Assembly (NCBI GenBank): GCA_032622095.1
Contig: CP136063.1
Span: 266,223,426-266,287,425, forward strand
Direction of reading: 5' to 3'
From: Siphonodentalium dalli
Lineage: Eukaryota > Mollusca > Scaphopoda > Gadilida > Siphonodentaliidae
DNA: 64,000 bases
Positions 24,261-35,335 of this stretch are shown one piece after another. The notes under the pieces are model-generated. The model was not told the DNA's origin, made no database searches, and saw only the letters and a program-made list of their open reading frames with translations. Both the position numbers and the translations under genes were made by a program. Position 1 is the first letter of the stretch, and each line of letters opens with the position of its first letter.

Positions 24261-25686
24261 CAGGAGTTACTTCCTGAAAATAAATGACATTTTCACTTAT
24301 CCATTGTAATCATATAGTGCTATTACACTAACGTGCAGAGCTTTAAACTGCATCTTGACAGCACAAATACTATGATATCATGATATATATATTACTTGAG
24401 TTTTGGAGAACTGAACGTAAGTTTGCATTTCATAATTTAATTATTGTCAATGTAGGCTTAGTGTCATTTTCTTAAAATTTATGTAACCACGTAATTATAA
24501 GTCGACAGTTGCATTCTTAGCCTGATATTCAGAAGCAGTCTTGTACACTGACATTAAACTTCATCATTCTTCAGTTGCATTGGGATCAATGTTCAAACAA
24601 GCACTATATGTTGATGACGGTACTGTAGGGGTAACCTGAAATTAAATAACATTTTCACATATTCATTGTAATGCTATGAGCTGATCTACCACACTAAACA
24701 TTATTCAAAAGATAATGTACATTTCAGACCATTTACAGATGATTTGCTATGATTTTGCGAAGCTCGTTTGTAGACTAGCAAGTCAGAGTCAATCCAGCTG
24801 GCATAAGATATGTTGCAGATTGTTTGATCTAGCAGTTTTTAATTGCTAGAATCAACTCAGTTTTAATACTCATGAAGGACATATTGATTGTAACATATCA
24901 TTTTCCTTGGTTGTTCCATGTATCTTAAAGGCACTTAACAGTTTGAAGGTCCAAATTATGCTTGCTTTTGTTACATCGCCGTCCTATTGGATCAAAATAT
25001 ATGTCGATAAATATTCGTATATGTACTATTTTATACTGGTTATATTGTTATAGTACACACAATTGTCATTGTTGAAGTTCCAGTTAAAAAATAAGCTAAG
25101 CATATTAATTAACACTTTGATAACTGGATGTCCAACAACTACTTGTCTGATTCATATTCACCCATTTGTAGTGATGTTTACAACAGTCTTGCGCGGGAAT
25201 CCATGGATCGAAGTATCAATGGTGTTTCTCATCTTGTCACTTGATTATATTAAAACATCCCTGCAAATGAGGAGGACGATTTTAATGTATACTTTTAGAC
25301 CTGAATGGGAGAATCCAACCAGTACGTAATTAATTGGATAAAAACTCGTGTTACCTATAGGAGGATCAATATGTCGAAATTACCACACAGCCCGGGAGTA
25401 GTGTGTTCATCGTGAAAGCGCAACGGGTCATTATTTCTGAACATAAAACTAGAATATGTTGGTTACAAATTGTGGCGTCTGTTTAAAAACAGTGTAAAAA
25501 ATATCTTACTAGTTTGTCATGTGTTCTGCTCTTGAGCTGGGTGGTATTGGACCAATACAATCCAATTTGGTCTGTAACACAAGTAAGGGCGCATGTAATG
25601 ATCAATATTCTATGACTACGGTATTTTAAAGGTATGAACTTAATTAGTCATCAACCATGCCAAGGTTTCTAATTTTACGGTGAATG
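24261..25686. other. No gene recognised
   Basis: AT-rich sequence with only short chance ORFs (for example 25063-25329). Nothing that I can support. Confidence 0.5.
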
Positions 25687-25815
25687 TTAACAAGTTTATG
25701 ACATGTGTGCAATATTGTCAATTATTCTAAATACTGATTTTCAATTTACTTTACTTTCAAAATTCTGCAATGTAATACAAAATATATAGAACCGCACTTA
25801 TGTTGAGGTTAATGA
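25687..25815. repeat. R1 fragment
   Basis: About 129 bp closely matching 11178-11307 (GTGTGCAATATTGTCAATTA, AATACAAAATATATAGAACC). It lies alone here, which suggests a dispersed repeat rather than a local duplication. Confidence 0.8.
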
Positions 25816-26179
25816 GAATTAGCTGAACCTGGCTTTTGTTTTGATCCGAACGCCACCCGTGCCTCTTTTTTAAACATATGGACATTGAATAATGCTGAAG
25901 GGAGATTGAGACTATCGGAAGCTGCTCTGATAGCTTTATATTTGTCATGTTATTCATAAAAAAAATCGGATGAGATCCCCAAATGAGCAAAAACCGGAAG
26001 GGAAAATAATCTTTCTACCATTAAAAAAATCGATAGCCTTTTTGATTCTCACAATCACTGTTAGAGCAAGGTACATTTGCCACTATGTAATGAAAACAAG
26101 GCTCGTTTAAGAAGCTTTCGACCGCTGGCTTTATTCAGCAAGTATATATTCCCGAACAATTACATATTGTATAGTCATA

Positions 26180-26530
26180 CACATTAACACAAGTTATATC
26201 AGTTCACTCAACCGGATGTTCATAACGTACGTTAAGGACGTTCTTGTGGCGTACGGTTGTATGTCTCCGTTTCCCGCGCTTTCTCATATATGGTTATACC
26301 TGGCGTTGAGTCTTTTTGGGCACATCGTATTCAGTTTCTGGATCAATCGATCGTCTTTCACTAAACGAAGTTGGTACCCCGCACTTAACACCTCTAGTAC
26401 CGATATGGTCATGTCTTGTAAGTGGTGTCCTCTCTCTGCCATTAAAGTGCCATCCTACTGTTTGTCATCCCCGAGTCGCACATCACGTAAATGTCCTGTC
26501 CACATCCAAACTACGCCCTTTTCCCCCAAA
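26180..26530 (-). pseudogene. Penelope-like retroelement fragment (GIY-YIG C-terminal part)
   Basis: On the minus strand one frame reads VGWHFNG and, after a 1-base shift, ERGHHLQDMTISVLEV, RLVKDDRLIQKLNTM, CPKRLNARYNH. The order HFN, H--DM-I-V-E, R---DD-LI-KLNT, P--LNARYNH resembles the C-terminal half of the GIY-YIG endonuclease of Penelope-like elements (R--E--WI--L-T--P-GLN). Frameshifts and stops make it a relic. The assignment is from memory of the family pattern and is not firm. Confidence 0.4.
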
Positions 26531-27149
26531 CGTAGATAGCACGATCACATGAGCACATACACTACATTCACATAAATATTTATGTGTTTGGTGTATCCCC
26601 AAATGTCTTCGCTTGATAGTGTCTTACTGGTGATACATTTATAATTACATAACACATTAGGTTGAGATACCAATTTCGCAGTCTTCTTATGCACTAGAAT
26701 GATACAGAGGTTGGGTTTCTGCGGTATGAAACTAGTGGTGTCATAGGGAAGACTTTTCGCATACTGTTAGATTCATGCAGAATTCTCATATGTTTAGTTA
26801 AAATGGTTCATGTCTGGTAGAGACCTGGAAAACGTATGGCACCACAGCACATTCTGCTCAGATGGTGCTATGGGGAATGGTATTGCAGAACATTCTGCTC
26901 ATGAATCAGGTTGTGCTCTGGCGAATGGTATCATACTATATGGCGTGCAAGTTGAACGAATGTGCACCAGTCTCATCGATATTACATGCAAATGGCTCCA
27001 GCTAGCTCGTCCATTATTGGTGTTATCTGAAAAGGCTAAAAGTGATATTGCAAACCTGGAAGACATAACATGCTTAACGTCGTAATAAACAAATGTCTTT
27101 CCAAATTGTCTAATTGAATGACAAATTGTGTCTTCTGTGAATACAATAT

Positions 27150-27800
27150 GCTAGTTCTTATTTATCTCATTATTACCTATTTGAACGGTTTGTCTCCAGC
27201 CTGAGCATTCAATGAGGTCTGAATTCTCTTTAATCAATACTTTAATTCGATGAGCATCTATAATTCTGATCCGACTTTGAATTTGTTGTAAACGAATGGA
27301 CCGATGTAATCTCTGAATCACCAAAAGGTGTAGCATTTTCTAGATTGAGTGTTTACTAAAATATGCTTTGCACTGGAATTGCCACATATTATATCCCAAT
27401 TATCTCGAGTCACGAGAGAATGGCGCATTAGTTTCTGATTATATTCCTCGACATGATAAGATTTATTATCACTATGACTGTAAATATGCCATGTTTCAAT
27501 GTCATCCGAATACACGACGAGCTTTACTTTGCAATTGCAAATAAGTGTTCATGGTGAGATTTTGAAAATTTCATTTGTGACTTGTTTACAAATACGGATG
27601 GTCCTTCAATTACTTTCTTGTATTTATAACAAGCATTACAGACTGTTCGTCGCCTAGGTTACACCACTGGAAGGAATAATCTGACCAACAATGATCACAC
27701 GTATTACTGTCATCAGAAAGGCTTTCATTGCAAACAGCAAACTCTTTCCCTGGAGCTTAAATCCATGTCCCAGAGCTAGTTGAGACACTTGCCTCGACAT
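27150..27800 (-). pseudogene. Decayed gene with GATA-type zinc finger
   Basis: On the minus strand, CDHC (27699-27688) is followed by WSDYSFQW with Trp at the eighth position after CDHC, exactly where GATA fingers have it. CNAC (27640-27629) and a basic YKYKK follow, but in a frame shifted by one base. The spacing between cysteine pairs is 16-17 residues against 17 in GATA factors. After the finger the frame runs to a stop at 27534, and further frames (27515-27318, 27336-27151) continue with no known motif. GATA fingers bind DNA (A/T)GATA(A/G) or partner proteins. The frame break argues for a pseudogene or a transposon-borne relic. Confidence 0.45.
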
Positions 27801-28566
27801 TGATATGAATTATCTGCACATGTAAATAACATTCTGACGGCACAGTTATCAACTTCCTCAACGGAAGCTGATAATTGTAATTTTCATCAAACCTATGGGT
27901 CTAACCCCATAATCGGTTGCCTGTGAAATGCTTTCAGAGTTGGTTTATGTACTATGTATTCTGATGATACACCATTGGAAATGTATATATCTTTGTTTAC
28001 ATCAAAGGTTAACTGATCACAATACCATTTTAATTCATTACCTGTTGTGACTTTGTTCTGAAACGCCACTCATCTGGTTCTGCTCAGACAGTAGAAACTC
28101 TTGTATTCTGGGCAGGGCATCACCCCGCCTCACATTCGATTTTACATTTGAATGTCGGTTAAACATGTACCATATTGTGTTTCACACTCACACCGTAATT
28201 TCAAATCCTTCTTAATATAAAAAAAAACAAGGGGTTCTCTATAAACAACTTTTTGGGAGACGGGTGGACATCTTGGTCCGGTCTTATTGTTTTGCTATAA
28301 ATGATTTTTCAATACATACAAAGCATTCTGAGCTAGACAAAAATTTAATTATCTTGTTAATGACAGAAAGATCGTCCTTTATTTGCTCAGAATATAACGT
28401 TTTCTGTTAACTTGAATCTTTCAGTCTGAATGGCTGGCTTGAGACAACCCTGTTTTATCACAAAGCAAGTATGGATTTTTGCTAATTAGGTGACTAATTC
28501 TTGGTGGAGCAATTAAAAGATCATTAGATTTTTTTTGCTGTGCAATACAACTTTTGACAGGTGTGA

Positions 28567-28925
28567 ATTAATAATAATAATAATGTATATCATTTATATA
28601 GCGATTAATCCCTGGTGTAGCTCTAAGCGCTTACATTATTACCCAGCTGTTTTTATGAGTAATGCCGAGTCTTGTGCCTGCTGCCATTTTACAGGCGCTT
28701 CACTAGAGCGGCTTACGATACCCAACAACCAGGTACCTATTTCTCGTCTAGGTACGACGAAGCGAGCACAGTAAAAGTGACCTTGCCCAATGGTCACAAC
28801 CTGGCGCGAGATTTGAACAGCGTGTGGCTATATATAGCACACACACCGCTCAATCCGGCGGGGCGTGAACTAACGCCGGTGCATTAACACCATTACAAGT
28901 CCGACAAGCTAACCACTGGGCTATC
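28567..28925 (-). mobile_element. tRNA-derived SINE, minus strand
   Basis: On the minus strand the 5' end starts with a good Pol III A box (TAGCCCAGTGG) and about 50 bp later a weak B box (GTTCACGCC). The 3' end is an (ATT)n tail at 28567-28583. The body carries the ATTTATATAGCG and CTTGCCCAATGG-type segments common in marine-invertebrate SINEs. It would be moved by a LINE. Target duplication was not found. Confidence 0.7.
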
Positions 28926-28990
28926 ACTTCCATTAATGTTTCTTATCTTTTACACCCAGGTGTGATGCTTGCTCTGATGACGGTGTTACA

Positions 28991-29413
28991 CTAACAGGTT
29001 GTTGTAATGGTGTCATGAGTTTTCAGAACTGGCATTGGCGATGAATGACCATTACTTTGATCCGAAACGTACTTCATATCCAATTCAATCCTTTCTGACA
29101 GCCAACTTGTCAAAAATGTACGTAAGAAATCAAAATAATTTGGAACTTTGAACAAATATATCACTCTGGTTATGATAGCATAATTTTGGGTTTCCTGTGC
29201 CATTTCACAAAAAGGGTCGTTATTCAAACAGCATATATCATAGCATATAGCAGTACTAACTCCGCTACATGATTGAACCATGCAGCCTGTATAACAACTC
29301 TCTCGACATATGTGCCTCGCATATCCCTTGTGAATTCCAAAATTGTGGGAAATTGCACAAGTATGACGATAACCATATACTACTTCTAGTTCACTTGTTT
29401 TCATTACCAGCAA
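28991..29413 (-). CDS. Cysteine-rich hypothetical ORF (R1-associated)
   Basis: 140-residue open frame with no family I can name. Its middle is cysteine-rich: RHICRESCYTGCM, then VQSCSGVSTAICYD and ICCLNNDPFCE, eight or more cysteines ending in a CC-x-N-x-x-x-C pattern that recalls Ly6/uPAR three-finger proteins. There is no signal peptide in the frame. Parts recur in broken form at 24.1-24.25 kb (DICCLNN) and 31.2-31.35 kb (ETSEL), both minus strand, so this is a repeated unit with coding-like conservation. It could be one exon of a small gene family or a transposon ORF. Confidence 0.35.
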   Translation of the reverse strand: MLVMKTSELEVVYGYRHTCAISHNFGIHKGYARHICRESCYTGCMVQSCSGVSTAICYDICCLNNDPFCEMAQETQNYAIITRVIYLFKVPNYFDFLRTFLTSWLSERIELDMKYVSDQSNGHSSPMPVLKTHDTITTTC

Positions 29414-30116
29414 GAATGATGCATTCCTTTAATTTATAAAAGAAATTTTAAGGCAAATTCCAACCCAATATGTCCGCATACACCAATTTGTTGTCTTGCA
29501 TATTGTAATCTGCAAAAGAAAAGTGATTGTCATCTGGTCCTATCATTGTTGTGTGCATATTCCCTGCTGTCTGAATAAAAAAAATTAAATAAGCCTTAAT
29601 ATGTTGATTTAGAATGTATCCTTGAACAAATCTTTGCACTCTGGTAATTGCATAAGGGACCAATTTGATACATATTCGGCATGAACCTCTGATGTCGTTT
29701 GAGAAATCCGAACAAAAACCTCGATGACGACAGCATAGCCACCGCTGTTTTGATAAGTTACATATTATCTTCCACATGATTGGAAGACCATGCAAATCCA
29801 CAAGTGTGTTTGAATGACAATCAATGCTGTTACTCTTGAATTCACCAATAACATCACTATTGGACCCTTTTTATACCACTATGAATATGTATTGTCTTAT
29901 CCATCCACTCAATTTCTGACCTAATTATACGAGATATTTCGTATTCCTTGAATATTTCAAGTATTCCATACAATGTGTCTAATGATACACTGTCCACCTC
30001 CACTGCTGTTTCGTGATAAATAATCAATTTGTACCCAATGACCTTTGCACGGACAACATTTATCCATTTAGGCTTTACGAAACTAGTAATCGGTACTTAC
30101 AAATATCATATAAGAG

Positions 30117-30165
30117 TGAGGTCCCCAAAGTTACCCTCTGGGGACCTCATTCTGCTTAGGCCTCA
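30117..30165. other. Hairpin GAGGTCCCCA / TGGGGACCTC
   Basis: A 10-bp perfect stem with a 12-base loop (arms 30120-30129 and 30142-30151), followed by ATTCTGC. The same GAATGAGGTCCCCAGAGGG hairpin module is present four times in the compound palindrome at 53643-53906. Confidence 0.6.
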
Positions 30166-30331
30166 TCTTTTGGGAAATATCTATAGTCTGAAAATAACAT
30201 TGTGTTTAGTTACTTCTGTTCAGTTTCTATATCCCATAATTTGCAGAAGATAAATTGCATAATCAAGGTGACTGATTGGGGAACATCACCAACTCCAACT
30301 GATTATGTGACTGATAGCTAGTGTTTATTAA

Positions 30332-30770
30332 CCCTTTACCCAACCATACGGCCAAAAACGCCCAAATAAATCTTCAACAGCCTAAAATATCTTGGGTCTG
30401 TCTCAATAACACCATACAAATATGGATATCATTGGAACCGGTTCATTGACCACATTGTGATGGTTACAGTTATGCCCTGTGCCAATGCATTCTCTTATAT
30501 ATGCGAGTCGACCATAGGTCGCCTCGCATATATAAGAGAATGCATTGGCCTAAAAAACTTCTTTTTTTAACACTTTTTAACACATTTTTTCTTACATTCT
30601 TTAACAATTTTAGAATGTTTTCTTACATTTTTTAACAATTTTTATAATATTTTTCAACATTCTTTGACAATTTTATCATATTTAATATGTGTTAAGCCAA
30701 TGCATTCTTTTATATATGCGAGGCGACCTATGGTCGACTCGCATATATAAGATAATGCATTGGCACAGGG
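30332..30770. mobile_element. piggyBac-type MITE, copy 2, right end lost
   Basis: The left end is TTAA followed by CCCTTTACCCAAC, as in 12129-12419. The interior holds two copies of the GCCAATGCATTCTC palindrome (about 30482-30549 and 30694-30764) separated by AT-rich spacer. The right end stops at CACAGGGTCGTTCTG with no TGTTGGGTAAAGGG. It sits in the same R1 block as copy 1 but about 40 bp away in homologous coordinates, so the insertions are independent. Confidence 0.8.
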
Positions 30771-31300
30771 TCGTTCTGACTGGACATCCACTTAACTGAT
30801 AGCTATGTTACGTTACCGTTTGTTATTATCTGAACAATTTCTAATGGAACATTACTCATCAATGAGTGTTTACCGCATAGATAGTATTAAGTCAATAGAC
30901 CCATAGTTTTTAAAGAACAATGTTGTTCTGCCATGAACGTGATGCGCTCTCTTGTTACTTGAAGAGGCATAAGCGGTCAAATTGACCCGAGATCTTTTTC
31001 CTCACTATATTCAGTCAAACTAGATATCACTGGAGTGCAATCTTGACGGAGTCGGGACAGTTCTGCAGAACACAATTCAACATAGTATCAGCCAGTGGTA
31101 TCAAATTGGTCACAGCGTCTGAAACAAAATCGAGATTCAAGTTTAAGTTTTGCATCAACCCAGGCAAAATTGCATCATATTTTCAACAAAGAATTTCAGT
31201 TATCTGATGAAAAAAATATAGTAGCACTAACACCGCAAATACTCCTACATGATTGATGATTGCAACATGTAGCCTTTAAAACATATGTGCCTCTCATTCC

Positions 31301-32739
31301 TTATGAGTTCAAAACAAAATGACAGTGAGTTCACTTGTTTCTATACAAGCAAGAGTAATGCCTTCCTTAAATTTAGAAAAGACAGTCAGATATTCCACCA
31401 GAATACGGAAAAGCTGTGGCATAGGAATGTCCACCAAGCGATAGAGATTCTCAGATTCATCCAAGTCTTCCGCCTTCATTTGCCACAGAATGCATCATAA
31501 TTCACAACTAAGAGATAGAGTTATCCCCCTTCCATTGAGAATATTATACTGGCAGTACAGACCAGATCGAAATTAATCACATAACATATGTCGGTAGCTT
31601 GAAAAATATATGTTCAGTGTATTCGACCAGATAAGTTGATAAAACAATGTTTTGGTGCTCTCTCTTTCAAGTGGTATATAACTTGGAATCTGGTTATTTA
31701 CAAATTAAGTGGGCCTGTAAATTATCCAACATAGATAACTCAATTCTTGACAAAATGCACTGAAGAAAAGCACCTACTGTTGGAGACCATGTCAGATATC
31801 ATTATAGTATGTAAGGAAATACATTCAGTGTTTGTATACGCCCGTTTTGATATAAACGGAACGTATTGTTATTGGTCCTTCCGTTCGCTTTTTTTTCATT
31901 TCCGGATGATAACTGTATTTAAGTCTGAATAGAATGACATTTGGTAGGTGAATTTTCTAGCCCAAAATACAGGTCGAATTCTGGTTCCGCCCGACAATTT
32001 TCACCAGATTTATGGCCCTTTGTTGAATTTACCACGGGCGTATTTTGCTACGCTCTTGTTTCTCTCGTTAATCCTTGTTTTCGTGCTAATATGGGGTGTC
32101 AAAAATGGCTGGATCAAATTTTGGTCAATGGATGGATGGAGTCCCAAAATGGTCAAGGTATCACGTGAGGCATCGACTTGCGGCTAGGCTTAGTTCGTGA
32201 TCCTAGTTGGTGCTTCATCTCTTCAAGACGGGTGACTGAGTTCACCCGGCTCAATCAATTGGCCAGTCACGCCTCTCTACAGTTTATCAGATTACATTTC
32301 TGTCATATCTTGTATTTTGTTGTGTCTAGTTGTGTGTTATTCAGTTGTTTCGTTCGTGTCTTGAATTTCGTCTTTTATGACTGTTAAATGTCCAAGCCTG
32401 TCACTGTGGGGAGCTACTGGGAGGCTGATATAAGCAGTGGCTAAACGGATCACCGCTTCAGCTATGTATCAGTCATTCAGTCTCCGGCCCGAACTTAATT
32501 CGAAGTGTAGTCCAATGCGGCTGCTGGGCTAGTTGTCGGATTATTTCTGTTCATATGACAAAACAAACACAAACGTAAGAATGATAACTCGCTGAGGTCT
32601 ATTCTCAGCATTTGGTTCTTGGTTTTGATCCGAATGTTAAGAGACATTCTGTATTTGTCATTGATAAAAAGCTCAAAACACAGCCGGACAATTAAAATAT
32701 ATCAAACCAATCAGGTCTTCTGATTAAATGTTCAAGAAA
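31301..32739. other. No gene recognised
   Basis: The start (31301-31360) still has weak similarity to the cysteine-rich R1 ORF on the minus strand. The remainder, including 31285-31500 and 31941-32187, shows only short ORFs without motifs. Part may be the 5' region of the LINE ORF1 that follows. Confidence 0.4.
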
Positions 32740-33530
32740 CATTCAAGCTGACGCTCTTATGCAATTAACATCGATTACACACTAGTGTTTATTATTACTC
32801 ACAAGACATTGGACAGTAACAGAGCTGTGTTGGGAAATCGCGATGTAGCTGATTCTTGAGATATTGGCTGAGTTGGCACCAGTTATAGAAGTCCGTAGAA
32901 TTTCAAAGACAGATTGTTATCTTCTGAGATTTCTATCGGTGCGAACATCCACCTGTATTGAAGGTTACATGAAGGAAGATTTGAGTACTTATTTTTCAAA
33001 TCCATCACGATGTTTTAGCTGCAAGGGATATGGTCATGGTTAGGAACATTGTAAAGCAAAGAAACCATATGTGCACGCTGTTCTGGCTCTGGGCGTCGCC
33101 ATAAGGGTTGCACAAAACCAAACAAATGTTCTAACTGTCAATGTTCACATGCTGCAATGTGGTTCATTCATGTCCCATATGTGTAAGGCTGAGCAACATC
33201 TATCCTACTTCGATGAAAAGAAAATAGTTGGTGTTCGACCAAACATTCAATCAATCACATACTCGGCTCTGTCGTTTCTGCTAGCACTCAGATAACAGAG
33301 CAACATCATTCGTATATCGCAAGCAACACAATTTGACCGGACCGATATCACTCCGGTTCCCGAACCTGCGGCACATGCCATGGAAACATCTGCGACAGTT
33401 CCAAAACAATTCCACTCACATTGAGCCAATTACTACAACACACTCATGTTGCTTCAAAACAAACATCTCCAAAAATCTTTCAACAAACCATAGTTTGCTC
33501 AGGTGCTTGATGAGAAACGATTAACTCTTA
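32740..33530 (+). pseudogene. LINE ORF1 (gag-like, three zinc knuckles), decayed
   Basis: Across frames the translation reads LLIKCSRNIQADALMQLTS, later LAPVIEVRRISKTD and GYMKEDLSTYFSNPSR. It continues with the knuckles CFSCKGYGHG-EHC (33011 on), CARCSGSGRRHKGC (33070 on, other frame) and CSNCQCSHAAMW. The series C--C-GYGH----C, C--C----H---C, C-NC---HAA is the standard nucleic-acid-binding end of LINE ORF1 proteins. Stops (for example TAG in the first knuckle) and frameshifts show it is dead. It may or may not belong to the ORF2 remnant starting at 34684. Confidence 0.75.
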
Positions 33531-33539
33531 AGACACCAA

Positions 33540-34680
33540 ACAGTATTTGTGGATTGAAGCTGTCGGTTGTGTGAAAGATGACATTCATTCTCACCCACCC
33601 AACTGTCAGCTTGACGCATTGGTAAAGATTCATGCGCGATTCATCAAATATAAATACCTTGTCAATGCAAATCTGATGTTAGAAACTACTTTTTATATTT
33701 CGGTGTGCATGCAGCCTTGGTAATGTAATGTTATGTATTTGCTATTAATTACGTATTTTTGTACTACTTTAATACGTTTTATATTATGCTTGCACACAAG
33801 CTGTTCTTGAATTTATACTCCTGCAGAAACTTTTCCTCTTGGGTGCTTTTATTTGTACATATCTCATTGTATTAATCTAATACATTGTGTGTTTCATATA
33901 TACAATTGTTTCGCTACGATCAATTTGATACATGATTCTGTTCTTGGTCGTGATATGGCCTAGCGGCTAAAACGACCTTAAACCCTCAATCAATCTATCC
34001 AGCTGTTTCTAATTTTTCGCACAGAAAGGTAAATAAACGCTCTTTATTTCGACCATATCAGAGAATTAAGAACTAACACGGTACGCTCTGTTCTGTTCCA
34101 CGCCGAGAAAACGGCTGTTTTTATTTGGGACCCACATATCGTGCTGACAGTTATATTGCTTATGACTTCAATGAGTCTTTCTGTGACATATACAGCTCAC
34201 TGAAAAGTAGCGTAAGTATTTATCGACCTATATCGGGAAACATTCAAAAGTGAATATAATTAGGTGCAGTTTTATATTCCCGATATCCCGCATACTAGAA
34301 AAAGATCCACAAAAGAAATAAATCAACATTGAGAGTGACACGCTCGGTGTATGTGGGGTCGCTTTCACGTTTATTAATAATCGGACTTATACAGCGGAAT
34401 ACATTTCAATTGCACTATAGCCGTGGGATTTCACCCCTTCGAAGATCAAATGAGGTACGTGTGGGCTTGAAAAGTCATGGATGTGCTAGACATGTATCTG
34501 TATTGAGCAAACATTCCCTCTCAATCACTTTGATGATGATCATAGTTCATGCTATCAATCATTGATTTAAAAAAAAACAACTATAATCATGCGACTATAG
34601 AGAACTTGAACAAATTTGCATTAAATCCATTCCCACTCAATCAGAATCATCCTACCGCTCAAGATAACATGACATCTTAA
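33540..34680. other. No gene recognised
   Basis: Between LINE ORF1 and ORF2 remnants. The AT-rich sequence has no ORF I can place. GCTCTTTATTTCGACCATAT near 34040 resembles GCTCTTTATGTTTACCATAT near 9505, a hint of another dispersed repeat. Confidence 0.4.
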
Positions 34681-34683
34681 CAT

Positions 34684-35335
34684 GAACAAAAATCACATTG
34701 AGGATATTTTCATGGAAATAACTGATTCATTCGAGAAAAATTATATTTGATGCGATCTATCGTAGGCCCGATGCAAATTAAGTGATGTTGTGGAATCGTT
34801 TGAAGAAGTTCTTACAGTTAAACATAAGAAGAAAACGAAGTGTTATATCATGGGAGATTGAACATCAATCTGGGTACTAAACAAGCTTTTGTCTATAGAT
34901 TTTAATAACTTAATGCAGTCATATTATTCCTATCCTTTCATATCTAAGCCACAATGAATAACTGACTTCACAGCATCTTTGATTGATAGTATTTTCACTA
35001 ATGATCTCGGCTTAGAAAATCTCAAATCTGGAATATTTGTTGAAAGTATATCTGATCATTTGCCTGTGTATGTAATGGAATACTGTAGTTCAAACTCCAA
35101 TATGGCTCACAATAAATCTAAAGGGAAAATAGCCTATAGAGACTTCTCAGAAACTAATCCCGACAAGTTCAGTGAAATTTGTCTGATTTTGATTGGGATT
35201 CAACTGAGGATTCATGTTTTTCGTAAAATTGTTTCAAAAATATATATTGAGTGCGCTCCCACAAAGTATCAAAATTCGCATATTAATCGGTCGGTAAACG
35301 CATGGCTAACAGAAGGGGTATTAATCGGTCGGTAA
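34684..35335 (+). pseudogene. LINE ORF2 endonuclease remnant
   Basis: Broken frames give HIEDIFMEITDSFEKNYI, IYRRPDAN, a GD-NINLG catalytic box with a stop where Phe should be, then IDSIFTN and SGIFVESISDHLPVY (catalytic Asp-His). The last part runs to NRSVNAWLTEG, the motif that joins endonuclease to RT in CR1/L2-like ORF2 (compare NNNPWITAG at about 1330). Here the LINE frame enters the 38-bp minisatellite, whose first monomer encodes this motif. Confidence 0.8.

Larger units (their letters stand above)
29470..31300 (-). repeat. Dispersed block R1, copy 2
   Basis: Bases 29470-30045 match 11400-11990, 30780-30910 match the part flanking the MITE in copy 1, and 30905-31220 match 23540-24110. 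Acceptor-like TTTTGCAG and TTTATTCAG sites sit on the minus strand at homologous positions in both copies. A piggyBac-type MITE lies inside at 30332-30770. Confidence 0.7.

Noticed and set aside
28830-28925. A functional tRNA gene on the minus strand
   Set aside because: A and B boxes are present but the cloverleaf arms do not pair and an A/T-tailed body follows, so it is a SINE head.
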